Part shown: positions 10,225 to 19,440 of the stretch, piece by piece
Layout of the letters: each line of letters begins with the position of its first letter
How positions within the stretch are numbered: position 1 is the first letter of the stretch
From: Reticulitermes lucifugus
Taxonomy: Eukaryota > Arthropoda > Insecta > Blattodea > Rhinotermitidae
Assembly: GCA_026260175.1 (NCBI GenBank)
Contig: JAKCWW010001692.1
Span: forward strand, 35,472 to 67,745
DNA length: 32,274 nucleotides
Direction: 5' to 3'
The notes under the pieces: generated by a model
The model's input: only the letters and a program-made list of their open reading frames with translations
Database searches by the model: none
What the model was told of the DNA's origin: nothing
Made by a program: the position numbers and the translations under genes

Positions 10225-10500
10225 TTGACGGGCTGGATGGTCCGGGGATCGAATCCCGATGGGGCGAGATTTTCCGTATGCTTCCAGACTGGCCATGGGG
10301 CCTACCCAGCCTCCTGTACAATGGGTACCGTGTCATTCACGGGGATAAAGCGGCCGGGGCGTGGCGTTAAACACCCATCCCCATCTAGCGCCTAGGCTAA
10401 ACAACCCCTAAACAACCTAACTCCTACCCCCGTGTCGTCGTGGCCTGTTCAGGGCGAACGGATGGTACTGCGCTTGTTCCTTTGCAAGTGTCGGCACCAT
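10225..10500 (+). mobile_element. tRNA-derived SINE relic, second family
   Basis: GGTCCGGGGATCGAATCCC (about 10239-10257) matches a B box with flanking stem. It is followed by GGGGCGAGATTTTCCGT, CTTCCAGACTGGCC, AATGGGTACCG, CGGCCGGGGCG and CACCCATCCCCATCTAG. This order is one I recognise from abundant insect SINEs, whose reverse translation commonly appears as a spurious PLYRRLG-type peptide. That peptide is indeed open at 10142-10336 on the minus strand. No clear A box and no target duplication were found, so the 5' end is uncertain. The tail region is shared with 17948-18105. Confidence 0.7.
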
Positions 10501-10547
10501 CATCAAAGCTCTCCCGCACCTCGGTGGATATTACCCTAAACATCTAA

Positions 10548-11350
10548 GCTGTTGTTTTTAGGCGCGTTTGCGAAATTGCGAAAAGCGACTATTAGCTTCG
10601 TCATGTCTGTCCGTCTATCTGTCTGCATGGTACATACAATTCGGCTTCCACTAGACGGATCTTCATGACATTTGATATTTTATTATTTTTCGAAAATGTG
10701 TCGAGAGAACTCAAGTTTAATTGAAATCAGACAAGAATAACGGACAGTTTAACTGAAGACCTGTGTACATTTATGACAGAATCTCGCTTAATTCTTCTTA
10801 GAACGAGAAAGTTTTCAGATAAAAGTTGTAGAGAAAATCAAAACACACATTTTATACTCAATAACTTTTTCCCGAAAATCGTGCCGTTCATGAGATAATG
10901 TGGAAAAATGTGGTACATCATGACAGGCCACAGGTAACAATATAATACTGCGCATGCGCTTTGCATGCTGGATAACTAAGGCTACAGACAAACAATCAAA
11001 ATATGTAATACTTATTGCCTTTTCACTACAACAATGTTTATGCGAAAGCTCATCAGCGTTACGTTATACGTACATTGACTCCGTTGCTATAGTTTACGTT
11101 GATTTGGCACGCATTATGAAACACGAAACAGATAAGTCATTGCATGAAAGTATAGCCGGGATATTAAATTTACCTTACGTTACTAAAAGCGCTATTTCTT
11201 TATTTACACTTCTCGTCGTAGGATATATACAGCAGGGTAAGTGTGGAGAATGGCGTGAGCGGAGGACTGAATTTTTTATTGTTGTTTCCCTCCTCCCCGT
11301 TCTCCCGGCATCTCTATATCACACGCCAAAAGCGTCACCCAAGCAAGGAT
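10548..11350 (+). repeat. Interspersed repeat, copy B
   Basis: Matches copy A (2037-2527) in order over at least 10548-11090, with about 60 extra bases near 10902-10960. The right boundary is uncertain. It contains the longest open frame in the window, 10954-11352, 132 codons, beginning MRFACWITK and including NLPYVTKSAISLFTLLVVGY. Copy A has no corresponding open frame and I recognise no domain in it, so I do not call it a gene. The repeat class is unknown. Confidence 0.7.
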
Positions 11351-14300
11351 AGGTACCGGTTGCATAAGTAAGCTTTTCTGAAAGGTTTTTGAACGAGCTG
11401 CGCCTGCCGCAAACTCCTACAGAATCCCGTCTGTAAAAATGAAGCCATTCATAGTCTTTGAACTAAACCGAGAAAACCCAAATTTTGTATGGAAATGAGG
11501 AAACGAGGTTTCCTTTCTTGTACACAAACGCCATGACTAAACACATATTGTCAATTTCTAGAATAAAAAAAACGTAGATGTGGAAAGAATATAGCGAGGT
11601 ACTGGCGAAGGCGGTTAGCGTAAAATGTAGACAGCAAACTGCGGTTTGATTATAACTTTAAAAGTATGCATGATGAAACTGAGGTTTAACACGGCGTAGT
11701 CAATTTTTTATTAACTGCGATACACACAAATTTTGACATGATTAAGCTATAGGATTGCTTTAAAAAGTCCAAAAATATGAGGTGTGAAGGCATGATGTAG
11801 GGTGAAAGGATTGTAGATCCTTAATACCTTTACACAAAGTGGCAGAGGCTTCAGGCACTACATACCAACGTCATGCTTGACTTCTTTGTATTTATATCTA
11901 TATATTTTTGTACATACATCTTACACAGTCTGAGAATACAACAGCTATACTTCGTCGCGTAGTTCAGCATACTTAATTGACACACTGGCCAAGAATATTC
12001 ACATTTGACGCCCAAGATACATATTATTTCATAGTGAACTAAAAGTAAGTTCCTCAAATACAAATAATCTTTCAACAACTGTGAAGAGTAAAAATGTAAC
12101 TCCGCAAGACAGTGGGGTCCGACTTGTGGGAGGAACGGTCCAGGAGATAGTCACGAAGATTTATTCAGTGACTGTGATTTCCGTGAAAATAGGCGCAATG
12201 AAAGCTATACTTACAAACGTAAATGAATTTTTATGTGCAATATCTACATTTATTATTCGATTTGGGTTAAATTCGGTACGAAAGACCTACACATAGCCTA
12301 ATTCTGTGCAAATAAGACCGTACTTTTCGTGTGGGCGTAAATGAAATTGCATGTACGCGTTTACCTTAAAACCTTACGACATCTTCATAGTAAAGAACAT
12401 CTTGGTAAAACCTCTGTAGTGCGTCACAGATTACGCAATCTGCAGTATTGTTTTATGCAACTGAAAACCACTGTGTTCCCTGTGAGGTACGGGCTGGGGC
12501 TGAATAAATCTTTGATAAGTAAACACGCTTAATATTACTGTCGAGATATCGACGTTTGAGAGATATCGCTAGTAAATCTCCCGCTTACGATACCTCGATG
12601 CTGTCACCGTACGGATAAATCTTATAGTGTGTTTTAAAATACGGAGTGCTTTTCTGGGAAATATTCTGGAATGAGTATCTAGGCACAATAACAGTGGCAA
12701 GAAGCAAAACCTATTACGCCTTTCGGACATGTCATAAATGGATAAAATATTATTATTTTTTGTTTACCCTTGTATTGTTCCTGGTGTCGCACACCATGAG
12801 ATTTGCCATGGCGGTAACTGTTCAGGTCCTTAGTTGTACCTTAGGTTTTCAGATCTTTGATCGAGATGGGAATCTAAGAAGTTCGTTTAGTTAGGTTAAA
12901 GTAGGTTTACAATAACGTAGCGTCTACCGGTGTAATACAGGGGGATTGTAAAATAAACACATGTGAAACAGCTCCACCTCCTAAACGGAATGCTATTATT
13001 CTACAATTCTTGCACAACTGTAGAGCCCATACGCTACAATTTATTGTCACATATAAACGTAGGCCCCGGAGTTTTGTATGCACACTTTTAAAATGCCTTT
13101 GAATAAGAAGTTAACAAGAACAGCGGCAAAGGTATCTCGAATTAGTTGTTCTGGTTCATGAAGCAAGTGTTCTTGGTTTTGATAAGTAGACTTCCTTTTC
13201 GGCCCAAACCGAAGAAAGAGAAATACGATGGAGTAAGTTCGGGACTTAGCGGAGACAATTCTGTTTGTCTGCAACGACCAATCCAGCAACCAGACAAATG
13301 GTTGTCGAGCCACGCATACACAGGAAGCACCAAGTATGGTGGTGCTCCATCTCGTATGAAGTGCAGTTATTTATAATTATCCCAACTGTCAGGCCTATTC
13401 AAGTAGTGTTTATTTACTCTGCAGTCGCCCTGTAGATCGGGCACAATGTATTACCAATTTCCTCTACCCTTCTGGACTGTTATTTAGTGCGGAATTTAAC
13501 CATTCTAATGCTGTAAATCAACTAGTACATACATGACTTCAATTCGCACCTCACAGAGAACACATTCCTTCTTCATTAGAAAGACCAAACAGCAAATGCT
13601 GTTTTGGGCACTGGTCTTCAACAGGTGTGCCTAGACCCCTGGCAAAGTTTGACGCGAGGCTTTGAAAGGAAGAATGTTTGTATAAACTGAGAAAGCCAAT
13701 TTACAAAGTCAGTTGTTGTCACATTATGGTTGGGCTCTATATGGCTAATATTCACTTTATGTAAGCAAAAAGGGGATTAATACGGAATGCTTATTAAATG
13801 ATGCTGCACATACTGTGGCGATAATTGAGCGGTATTTGCAGAACAAATAACAGATCAAAAGCTGCCACGAAATAACTCTCATGAAATCCAGTCGCAGAAT
13901 GATTCCTCTGCCTTTTCGTATATTCCAACAAAAATGTTTATATCTAAGAATCAAAAGGTAGGTTTCGGTCCAGTTAACAATGTACTATGTCCTTACAATT
14001 CGTCAATTAAAATAAAAATAATTATTCGTACATGCTGAATATTTGTTTCTATAAACCGAACTCAGCATGTAACAAAGCGGAATATTAGATGCTGTAAGGG
14101 TTTAGGTTTTACTCGAAACCTGACCTATGGCTGACCGGGTACGCTGTTAAACGTACAGTTTCAAATAGAGCACTGAAGTAGTTCGAAACAATATTTACAG
14201 GAAATAAAACAAATCAACTGGTTTCTTATATGACGAATATTTTCCCTTAAATTCCCAATGATTGTTGTATGTACGAGTACCACCAGTTTTATCGTTTAGA

Positions 14301-15881
14301 AATTCTACCTTCTGCCCATACATTGAATTTATTTGATTTGTGTGTTTCTCAGAACAAACTGCGATTATTTACCTATACAGCATTAACTGAGCCTCAGCAA
14401 GAATTCATATCTATATGTCTGAGGCTGTCCAACGGGCAATGCTCGAGGGATATTAATTGATTGTCGACCGATAGTTCCGATATATTATCCTACTCTTTAA
14501 CTGGCATGAATTATTCAGATGAAATTTTTCTTCCACACGACATTTGTAGAAAATAGTGGAGTTGAAAGCATACTTCATTCTCTTTGTATTCTTGATCTGT
14601 TAGCTGTTTACATTCTAGGGTCCGCTGTCGGGGTTTGAGAGTCTATTGAAAAAGAATGACAGATATTTAAATGTGTGCTGCTGCCTTTACTTGTTGACTT
14701 TTACGATCGGTGTCATGGATTTTGAAGTATTCTTAGAATTTGAACGGAGACGGGAAGAAGTTAAAGAGGAATCAATTTAAAGGGCAACTCAGCCTGTTTG
14801 TTAAGTAAACGTTTTAAGATGGCGGATCGGATGTGAACAAATGCTTCCAGCTGTTGGAAGACAAAATGGGGAGGGAGAAAATACATACATAATGAAAAAA
14901 ATTCGTAGAAAAGAAAATTCTGGTCCTTGCATGTCCTTCTCCTTCGTTTATAGCTTATATTACTTTTAAGATCATTTTTAGGTGTTACTGGATGTTAAAT
15001 AATGTCTTCTTCCATCTATGTTCCAATATTGCGAGAAAACTAGTCATGTTTTACTTTTTCCCCGCATGTAGATAAAGAGGTTAAAAATGTGGATTTCTGC
15101 ACAGTGGTTTCGTGTCACAAAGGAAGCACCACAAAAGCGTAGTCTTCACATCCATTCCAGCCTCTCTCTCGTATGCCCCAACCACAGTTTTGCTGCAAGC
15201 AGAAACCTGAAGCTGGTGCTCCTATTACTGTGACGACAAACAAAAAGTTGACAGTTTCGAAAGGAAAAGGTGAAATATGACGCTGAAATATTGCAGTGGT
15301 AAGGTGAGGGATTTAGGTCGTCTGTTTTATTGCGCAGAGCGGCATAAAACACGAGCGGGCATTCATATAACTTCAAATCTATCTTCAACGGCTTCTGCTT
15401 AGTTTAGGCACTACAAATTTTAAGCTCAAAGTTTATTCGAATTCGCATAAATTTGATATAAATCTTCTTTAGTTTGTATACATTAAATAAATGTCTGCAT
15501 TCAGAACTTCCATTAGATGGCTATTTCTGTACCTCACAGAAGCTTGTGAAAGTTTTATTACGCCGACAGGATAAGGATAAGTCAGAGGGCCAAGTCCGCA
15601 AGTAGGCCTATTTATGTGCTCTGTTCTGAAGCTGTCAGTATTTAAAGAATTGGCACTTTTCTGTTATACCATTAAGTATTAACGATTTAAAGCACAGCGG
15701 CAACTATCATTGCATGTATATAACCACTTGTAACATTAAAAACTCAGCGTAAGTCACGCACAGAGGTTTATTTGTTTTGTGTCATACTCTAATCAACGCC
15801 AATTATTTCCCTGAACAGCATTAACTTATTAGTTGTTGTAGTGGAACTGGAGTGTTCTCTGTCACGTAGGAACTGACTTTC
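11351..15881. other. Long non-coding stretch, no gene recognised
   Basis: About 4.5 kb with many frames of 60-88 codons but no recognisable domain. Three overlapping frames on both strands at 13047-13376 stand out slightly and are discussed as a finding. A 10-bp inverted repeat at 14029-14071 is listed separately. The region 12543-12600 has several ATATCG/CGAT words of unknown meaning. Confidence 0.5.
14029..14071. repeat. 10-bp perfect inverted repeat
   Basis: TACATGCTGA (14029-14038) and TCAGCATGTA (14062-14071) are exact reverse complements with a 23-nt spacer. They could form a hairpin. No associated gene is visible. Confidence 0.5.
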
Positions 15882-15914
15882 ATATATATATATATATATA
15901 TATATACGTATATA
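15882..15914. repeat. (AT)n microsatellite
   Basis: About 12 AT units, then ACGTATATA. The junction resembles that of the TA tract at 5505. Confidence 0.95.
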
Positions 15915-16040
15915 GCTTTGATGAATTTCAGTCTTTGAAGGGTTTTAAACATAAACGTTCTGTAAGGCTTCTACGTAAACGCGGTAATTGGTTTCGGAAT
16001 TGATACCTAATACATGAGTTGTCATAGGTTACATTCTGAT

Positions 16041-16332
16041 ACGAGGGGCGGTACGAAAGTAATGCCTCCTATTTTTTTTTTGCAGAAGTTATAATTACAA
16101 TTATAATGAAATTTACATATGTCATGGGTACATCCTTTACATACTTGAGATTATCTTTCCACAAAGTTTCCGTCGTTATCAACTCACTTTTTCCACCTTT
16201 GCCGATACTCTCTATGCCGGTCGCGTTAAACACTTTGATGAAGCGCTGCGGGCCTGTCGTCAATATCCGTTTCACCGCTCTAAAAACGACGGACCCAGCG
16301 TCTAATCGAGCTAACATCTTCGACGTTCTCAC
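16041..16332 (-). mobile_element. Mariner-like transposon end with decayed transposase tail
   Basis: ACGAGGGGCGGTACGAAAGT then AATGCCTCCTA at 16041-16071 is preceded by T, giving a TA junction. It resembles terminal inverted repeats of mariner-type elements, which often read GAGGG...AAAAGTAATGCCTCC. On the minus strand an open frame (16069-16332) contains PQRFIKVFNATGIESIGK. This loosely fits the transposase C-terminus pattern in which an ARM- or EFF-like segment is followed by GI-KL-RW-KC. The DDD catalytic region is not visible and no partner terminal repeat was found, so the element is a truncated relic. The terminal-repeat assignment is stronger than the protein one. Confidence 0.5.
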
Positions 16333-16551
16333 CGCACACGCTTCTCATACTTCTGTGAATTTAAGAACGAATGGCACAAATGCACGTCACTTGACAGGGA
16401 CCTTCATAGCTAGTTTAGAATTATACGACAGATTTTATATTGTTCATTCCGTGCATTGTCGATAATCAACTCATTACACTCAGTCCAACTAAATGCACTG
16501 TATTGTTCTCAGATATTTGATATTACAATGTCACGTTAAACAGCCCTACGT

Positions 16552-16580
16552 GTTTCGATGCCTTATGGAATCTTCCTCAG
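16552..16580 (-). ncRNA. Hammerhead-like motif, copy 6 (minus strand)
   Basis: On the reverse strand: CTGAGGA, extra A, stem GATTCC/GGCATC (5 of 6 pairs) with an ATAA loop, then GAAAC. The following ACACGTA is a partial palindrome and then GGG, which can pair with the CC and U before the core as a 3-bp stem I. Left arm of the 16.5-kb fold-back. Confidence 0.45.
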
Positions 16581-16814
16581 GGAATCACATTAAAGTGACA
16601 CTTCACACACGTATTTAAGGAAAGATAAAACCGTACGGTCTTATTAAAGAAGGTCTTATCCGTTCTTAAATACGTAGGCAGTTTTCAAAACTGTAAACCA
16701 GAATCGATTATACAGCGAACGCCTACATTTTAACTGGTTGCCTTTTTTAAAACATTTTTATTGTGTAATGGATTGCTAGTTCGGTTTTGTGAAGTGTTAC
16801 TTTAATGTGCTTCC

Positions 16815-16848
16815 CTGATGATGATCCCATAAGGGATCGAAACATGTA
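16815..16848 (+). ncRNA. Hammerhead-like motif, copy 7
   Basis: CTGATGA, the exact canonical box, then an extra T, a perfect 6-bp stem GATCCC/GGGATC with ATAA loop, and GAAAC. ACATGT (16842-16847) is a perfect palindrome followed by A. Stem I beyond one base pair is not evident. Compared with copy 6 the two stem II mismatch positions are restored. Confidence 0.5.
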
Positions 16849-16948
16849 GCAGTGTTCAATGTGACATTGTAATATAACATATTTGGGAACAATACAGTGC
16901 ATGTTGTCAGACTAAGTGTTGTGGGTTAAGTATACGACAGTCTGTTCT

Positions 16949-17363
16949 ACGGAAATTTCTTCTGTGTCGTTTAGTGATATTTTTTAAGGAATTCGTGTAA
17001 ATTATTACATATTCCAAAAATAATATCAGGTATCACTGATTCTTAATGAAGATATTTTTAGAGGGACTGAAATAACATATTGATAACTTTTCTTGGAGTC
17101 AGAACTATGCATATATGCTGTATTAGAAACATTAAGCATAACACTATTGTGGTATGGATGTCTATATAAATTATAGAACATAACTGTAACTGTATTTTAT
17201 TAAACCTATGTTAAGTTATAAGGTATGAAGTTCCCTGGTACGGAAATACTGGCTTTCGTGGAATGTGATCCATGTTCTTAGGTTGTGTATGGGTGTTATA
17301 CAAGCGATGTACGCACGTGTAAACTGCGCTTGCTTTGGTACTTTTTGATAGTATTGAGACCCC
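16949..17363. other. Non-coding flank between fold-back and copy 8
   Basis: AT-rich, with no recognised gene. The segment around 17220-17363 directly upstream of copy 8 may belong to the same mobile unit as that motif, but no second copy is present in this window to prove it. Confidence 0.4.
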
Positions 17364-17399
17364 ATGAAGATGGACCTTGAGTCCGAAACACGTGTAGGG
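17364..17399 (+). ncRNA. Hammerhead-like motif, copy 8 (8-bp palindrome)
   Basis: ATGAAGA (first C replaced by A), extra T, stem GGAC/GTCC with a 5-nt loop, then GAAAC. ACACGTGT (17388-17395) is a perfect 8-base palindrome followed by A, and then GGG (17397-17399) pairs with CCC (17361-17363) as stem I. This is one of the clearest three-helix arrangements, although the C3 substitution would be expected to disable a canonical hammerhead. Confidence 0.45.
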
Positions 17400-17947
17400 T
17401 AGTACAAAGACGAATACTACATTAAAGTAGCTATATAGTGCATTTTGTTGATTTATTTATTTATATTTATTTATACCTATTATGCATAAAGCAGCGATAT
17501 CTAATTGAGTTACACAATAAACGTGCTTAATAATATAATCCTGCTTTTTACTAGTACGTTATGTGTACAAAATGTACTGTAATTTGAAAATGGTCCTCAA
17601 GTTCACATACTATTAAGCCCAGTACTAGGCGACGTTCCTGCTTTAATGAAGCTGCTCGTCATAAGTTACCATCCACTGCGTCGACTATAATGTTATCCCA
17701 TAAATCATCATCTTGTGCCTCTTGTAGCGGATGGAAACGAGACACTGGGGCGTAAAAAGTTATCTGATTGTTCATTCATGCGCAATGTGTCTTTCAGGCA
17801 CGTCTATCACATTTCATGACCTCAGCTTGGCATTTTGACACGTTCGCTAATGGACATGTAAATGTTAGTGGGTCTTAAAAGCAGCAGTTAAACGAATTTT
17901 AACACAAGACTTTCATTTTGATAAACAATTTCATCGAGTAAATATTC

Positions 17948-18105
17948 AAATATATAATGGGTACTGGGGTTCTTCTCGGGTGGGGTGGGGGAGTAAACCG
18001 GCCAGTTCGTGAAGTTAACCACACCTCCATCTAGTTCCGAGGTTATGAATGAGTGGAGCTATAACTCTGCTGCCCCCTATATGTCTTCATGGCGTAGAAA
18101 GTAAA
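17948..18105 (+). mobile_element. SINE 3' relic (same family as 10225)
   Basis: ATAATGGGTACTGGGG, AAACCGGCC, TTAACCACACCTCCATCTAG, CCGAGGTTATG and TCTTCATGGCGTAG follow the order seen at 10310-10460 (AATGGGTACCG, GCGGCC, TTAAACACCCATCCCCATCTAG). The tRNA head is missing. A G-rich tract GGGG-N8-GGG-T-GGGG-T-GGGGG (17966-17991) lies inside it and meets the usual G-quadruplex pattern. Confidence 0.65.
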
Positions 18106-18837
18106 AGCCTTTTTGCGTATCGAAAACAGGCACATAGTAAGTCGCCTGCTTGGTTTTGGCGCGTGAATTTTACGTGGCATTTAGATGATATCTGTTAGGA
18201 CCAAATGTTAAAAATTTCGAATACCAAGCGGAATTATCAGTCATCTTCAGCTCATCAGTCATCTCCGGCTTATCAAGCGTATGGTCTCTTGAGCTGTAAG
18301 TGCCGTCTTTGTAAGGGACGTTGTTATCTCAGTCTCATAATCGATATTAACATGAAGAATTAATTATGCTTTTAAGCAAAGTAAGAAAGTAGTGGTAATA
18401 ACAAGCTTTAAAACTTGCAACACGTGTCAGTTACGCTGTCACCGATTTACAGTTCAGGAGATGCGAAAAGGAAAATACGAGTATGTGGCGTGTCAAGTTC
18501 GCTAATTTTCAGAGCTTATTTCGATCTGTAAGTGCCTAAACAGTTGGAATATAAACAGACATTTATGAAATATGTTGTGAAGATATTCAACTCATTAACG
18601 TATTTCATTAAAGAGAGTGTCTAATAAATATTCAATGTAGAGATAAACTTTCGGGGAATTACATTCGTCTAAATATAATTTAAAAAGTAAGTTCTTAGTA
18701 CCAACATTAAAAACACAAATCAATTAATGATGCTTATAGAAACTATCGCTGTTTTTTAAGAGAATCAGAAGAAACTCACAATTGCACAGTATGGACGAAA
18801 TTTAGTTCCTATTTATTGTTAAAGCTGGTGTAGGAAA
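18106..18837. other. Non-coding stretch
   Basis: Contains two tandem 18-base units beginning TCAGTCATCT at 18237-18272. Otherwise no feature was recognised. Confidence 0.5.
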
Positions 18838-19440
18838 TTTAAAATATTTGGGAACAACCCTAACAAATCAAAACTGCATTCTTGAAGAAATTAAGGTTAG
18901 ATTGAACGCAGAAAATGCCTGATAACATTCGGTCCAGAATCTTAATTTCCAGTTATTCGTCCAAAAGTATAATACTCAAGTATACGGCAGTATAATTTTG
19001 CCTGTTACTTTGTACGGGCGTGAACCTTGGTCTGTGATCCTGAGGGAGGGACATGGGTTGAGGGTGTTTAAGAATAGAGTGATCAGGAAGATCAGAGGGA
19101 AGAAGTAACAGGGGAGTGGAGAAGAGTGCATCATGATTTTATGATCTGTATTCCTCACAAAATTTATCCGTGTGATCAAATCAAGTATGATGAGGTGGTC
19201 GGGGCATGTGGTACGTAGGAGGGAGAAAAGAGATACATGCGGGGTTTTCGTGGGAAAACCTGAGGAAAATGGAGCGCTTGGAAGACATAAATGTAAATCG
19301 GAGGATAATATTTAAATGGCTCTTCAAGAAATAAAATGGGGGCGTGGATTGGATTGATCTGGCTCAGGATAGGGACAAGTGACGAGGTTTTGTAAACCCG
19401 GTAATGAAACTTCGAGTTCCGTAAAATATGGGGAATTTCT
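18838..19440 (+). pseudogene. LINE reverse-transcriptase C-terminal tail (family 2), copy A
   Basis: The translation gives KFKYLGTTLTNQNCILEEIK, HSVQNLNFQLF, SIILPVTLYGREPWSVILRE, LRVFKNRVIRKIRGKK, then after a stop VTGEWRRVHHD, and after a frameshift RVIKSSMMRWSGHVVRR, VGKPEENGALGRH and MALQEIKWGRGLD. These fit the post-polymerase tail of a common insect non-LTR retrotransposon: a KYLGTT segment, an LYG-E-WS segment, a long basic helix region and the RW-GHV motif. At least five stops and one frameshift make it non-functional. The catalytic core is missing. It differs in sequence from family 1 at 7557. A second, more decayed copy is at 22755. Confidence 0.85.

Larger units (their letters stand above)
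16458..16938. mobile_element. Fold-back element with about 140-bp arms and two motifs
   Basis: Arms 16458-16606 and 16789-16938 are reverse complements with scattered substitutions and a gap, sharing ATGCACTGTATTGTTC, TATTACAATGTCAC and CACATTAAAGT. The 182-nt centre holds a further 11-bp inverted repeat ACGTATTTAAG/CTTAAATACGT (16609-16619 with 16665-16675). Each arm carries a hammerhead-like motif, oriented outward on opposite strands. There is no open frame of note and no clear target-site duplication. Probably a non-autonomous mobile element of unassigned class. Confidence 0.8.

Noticed and set aside
10142..10336. 64-codon minus-strand frame starting [11 protein letters not shown]
   Set aside because: It lies across the SINE and gives the kind of peptide that insect SINEs commonly yield by chance; not a gene.
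10954..11352. 132-codon protein gene
   Set aside because: It lies within an interspersed repeat, is not open in the other copy, and shows no recognised domain.
14173..14199. CTGAAGTAGTTCGAAAC as a further hammerhead-like motif
   Set aside because: The spacing leaves no room for a stem II hairpin, so it is probably a chance match.
18237..18272. CTGATGAG on the minus strand as a hammerhead core
   Set aside because: It results from two short tandem 18-base units and is not followed by a stem plus GAAA.
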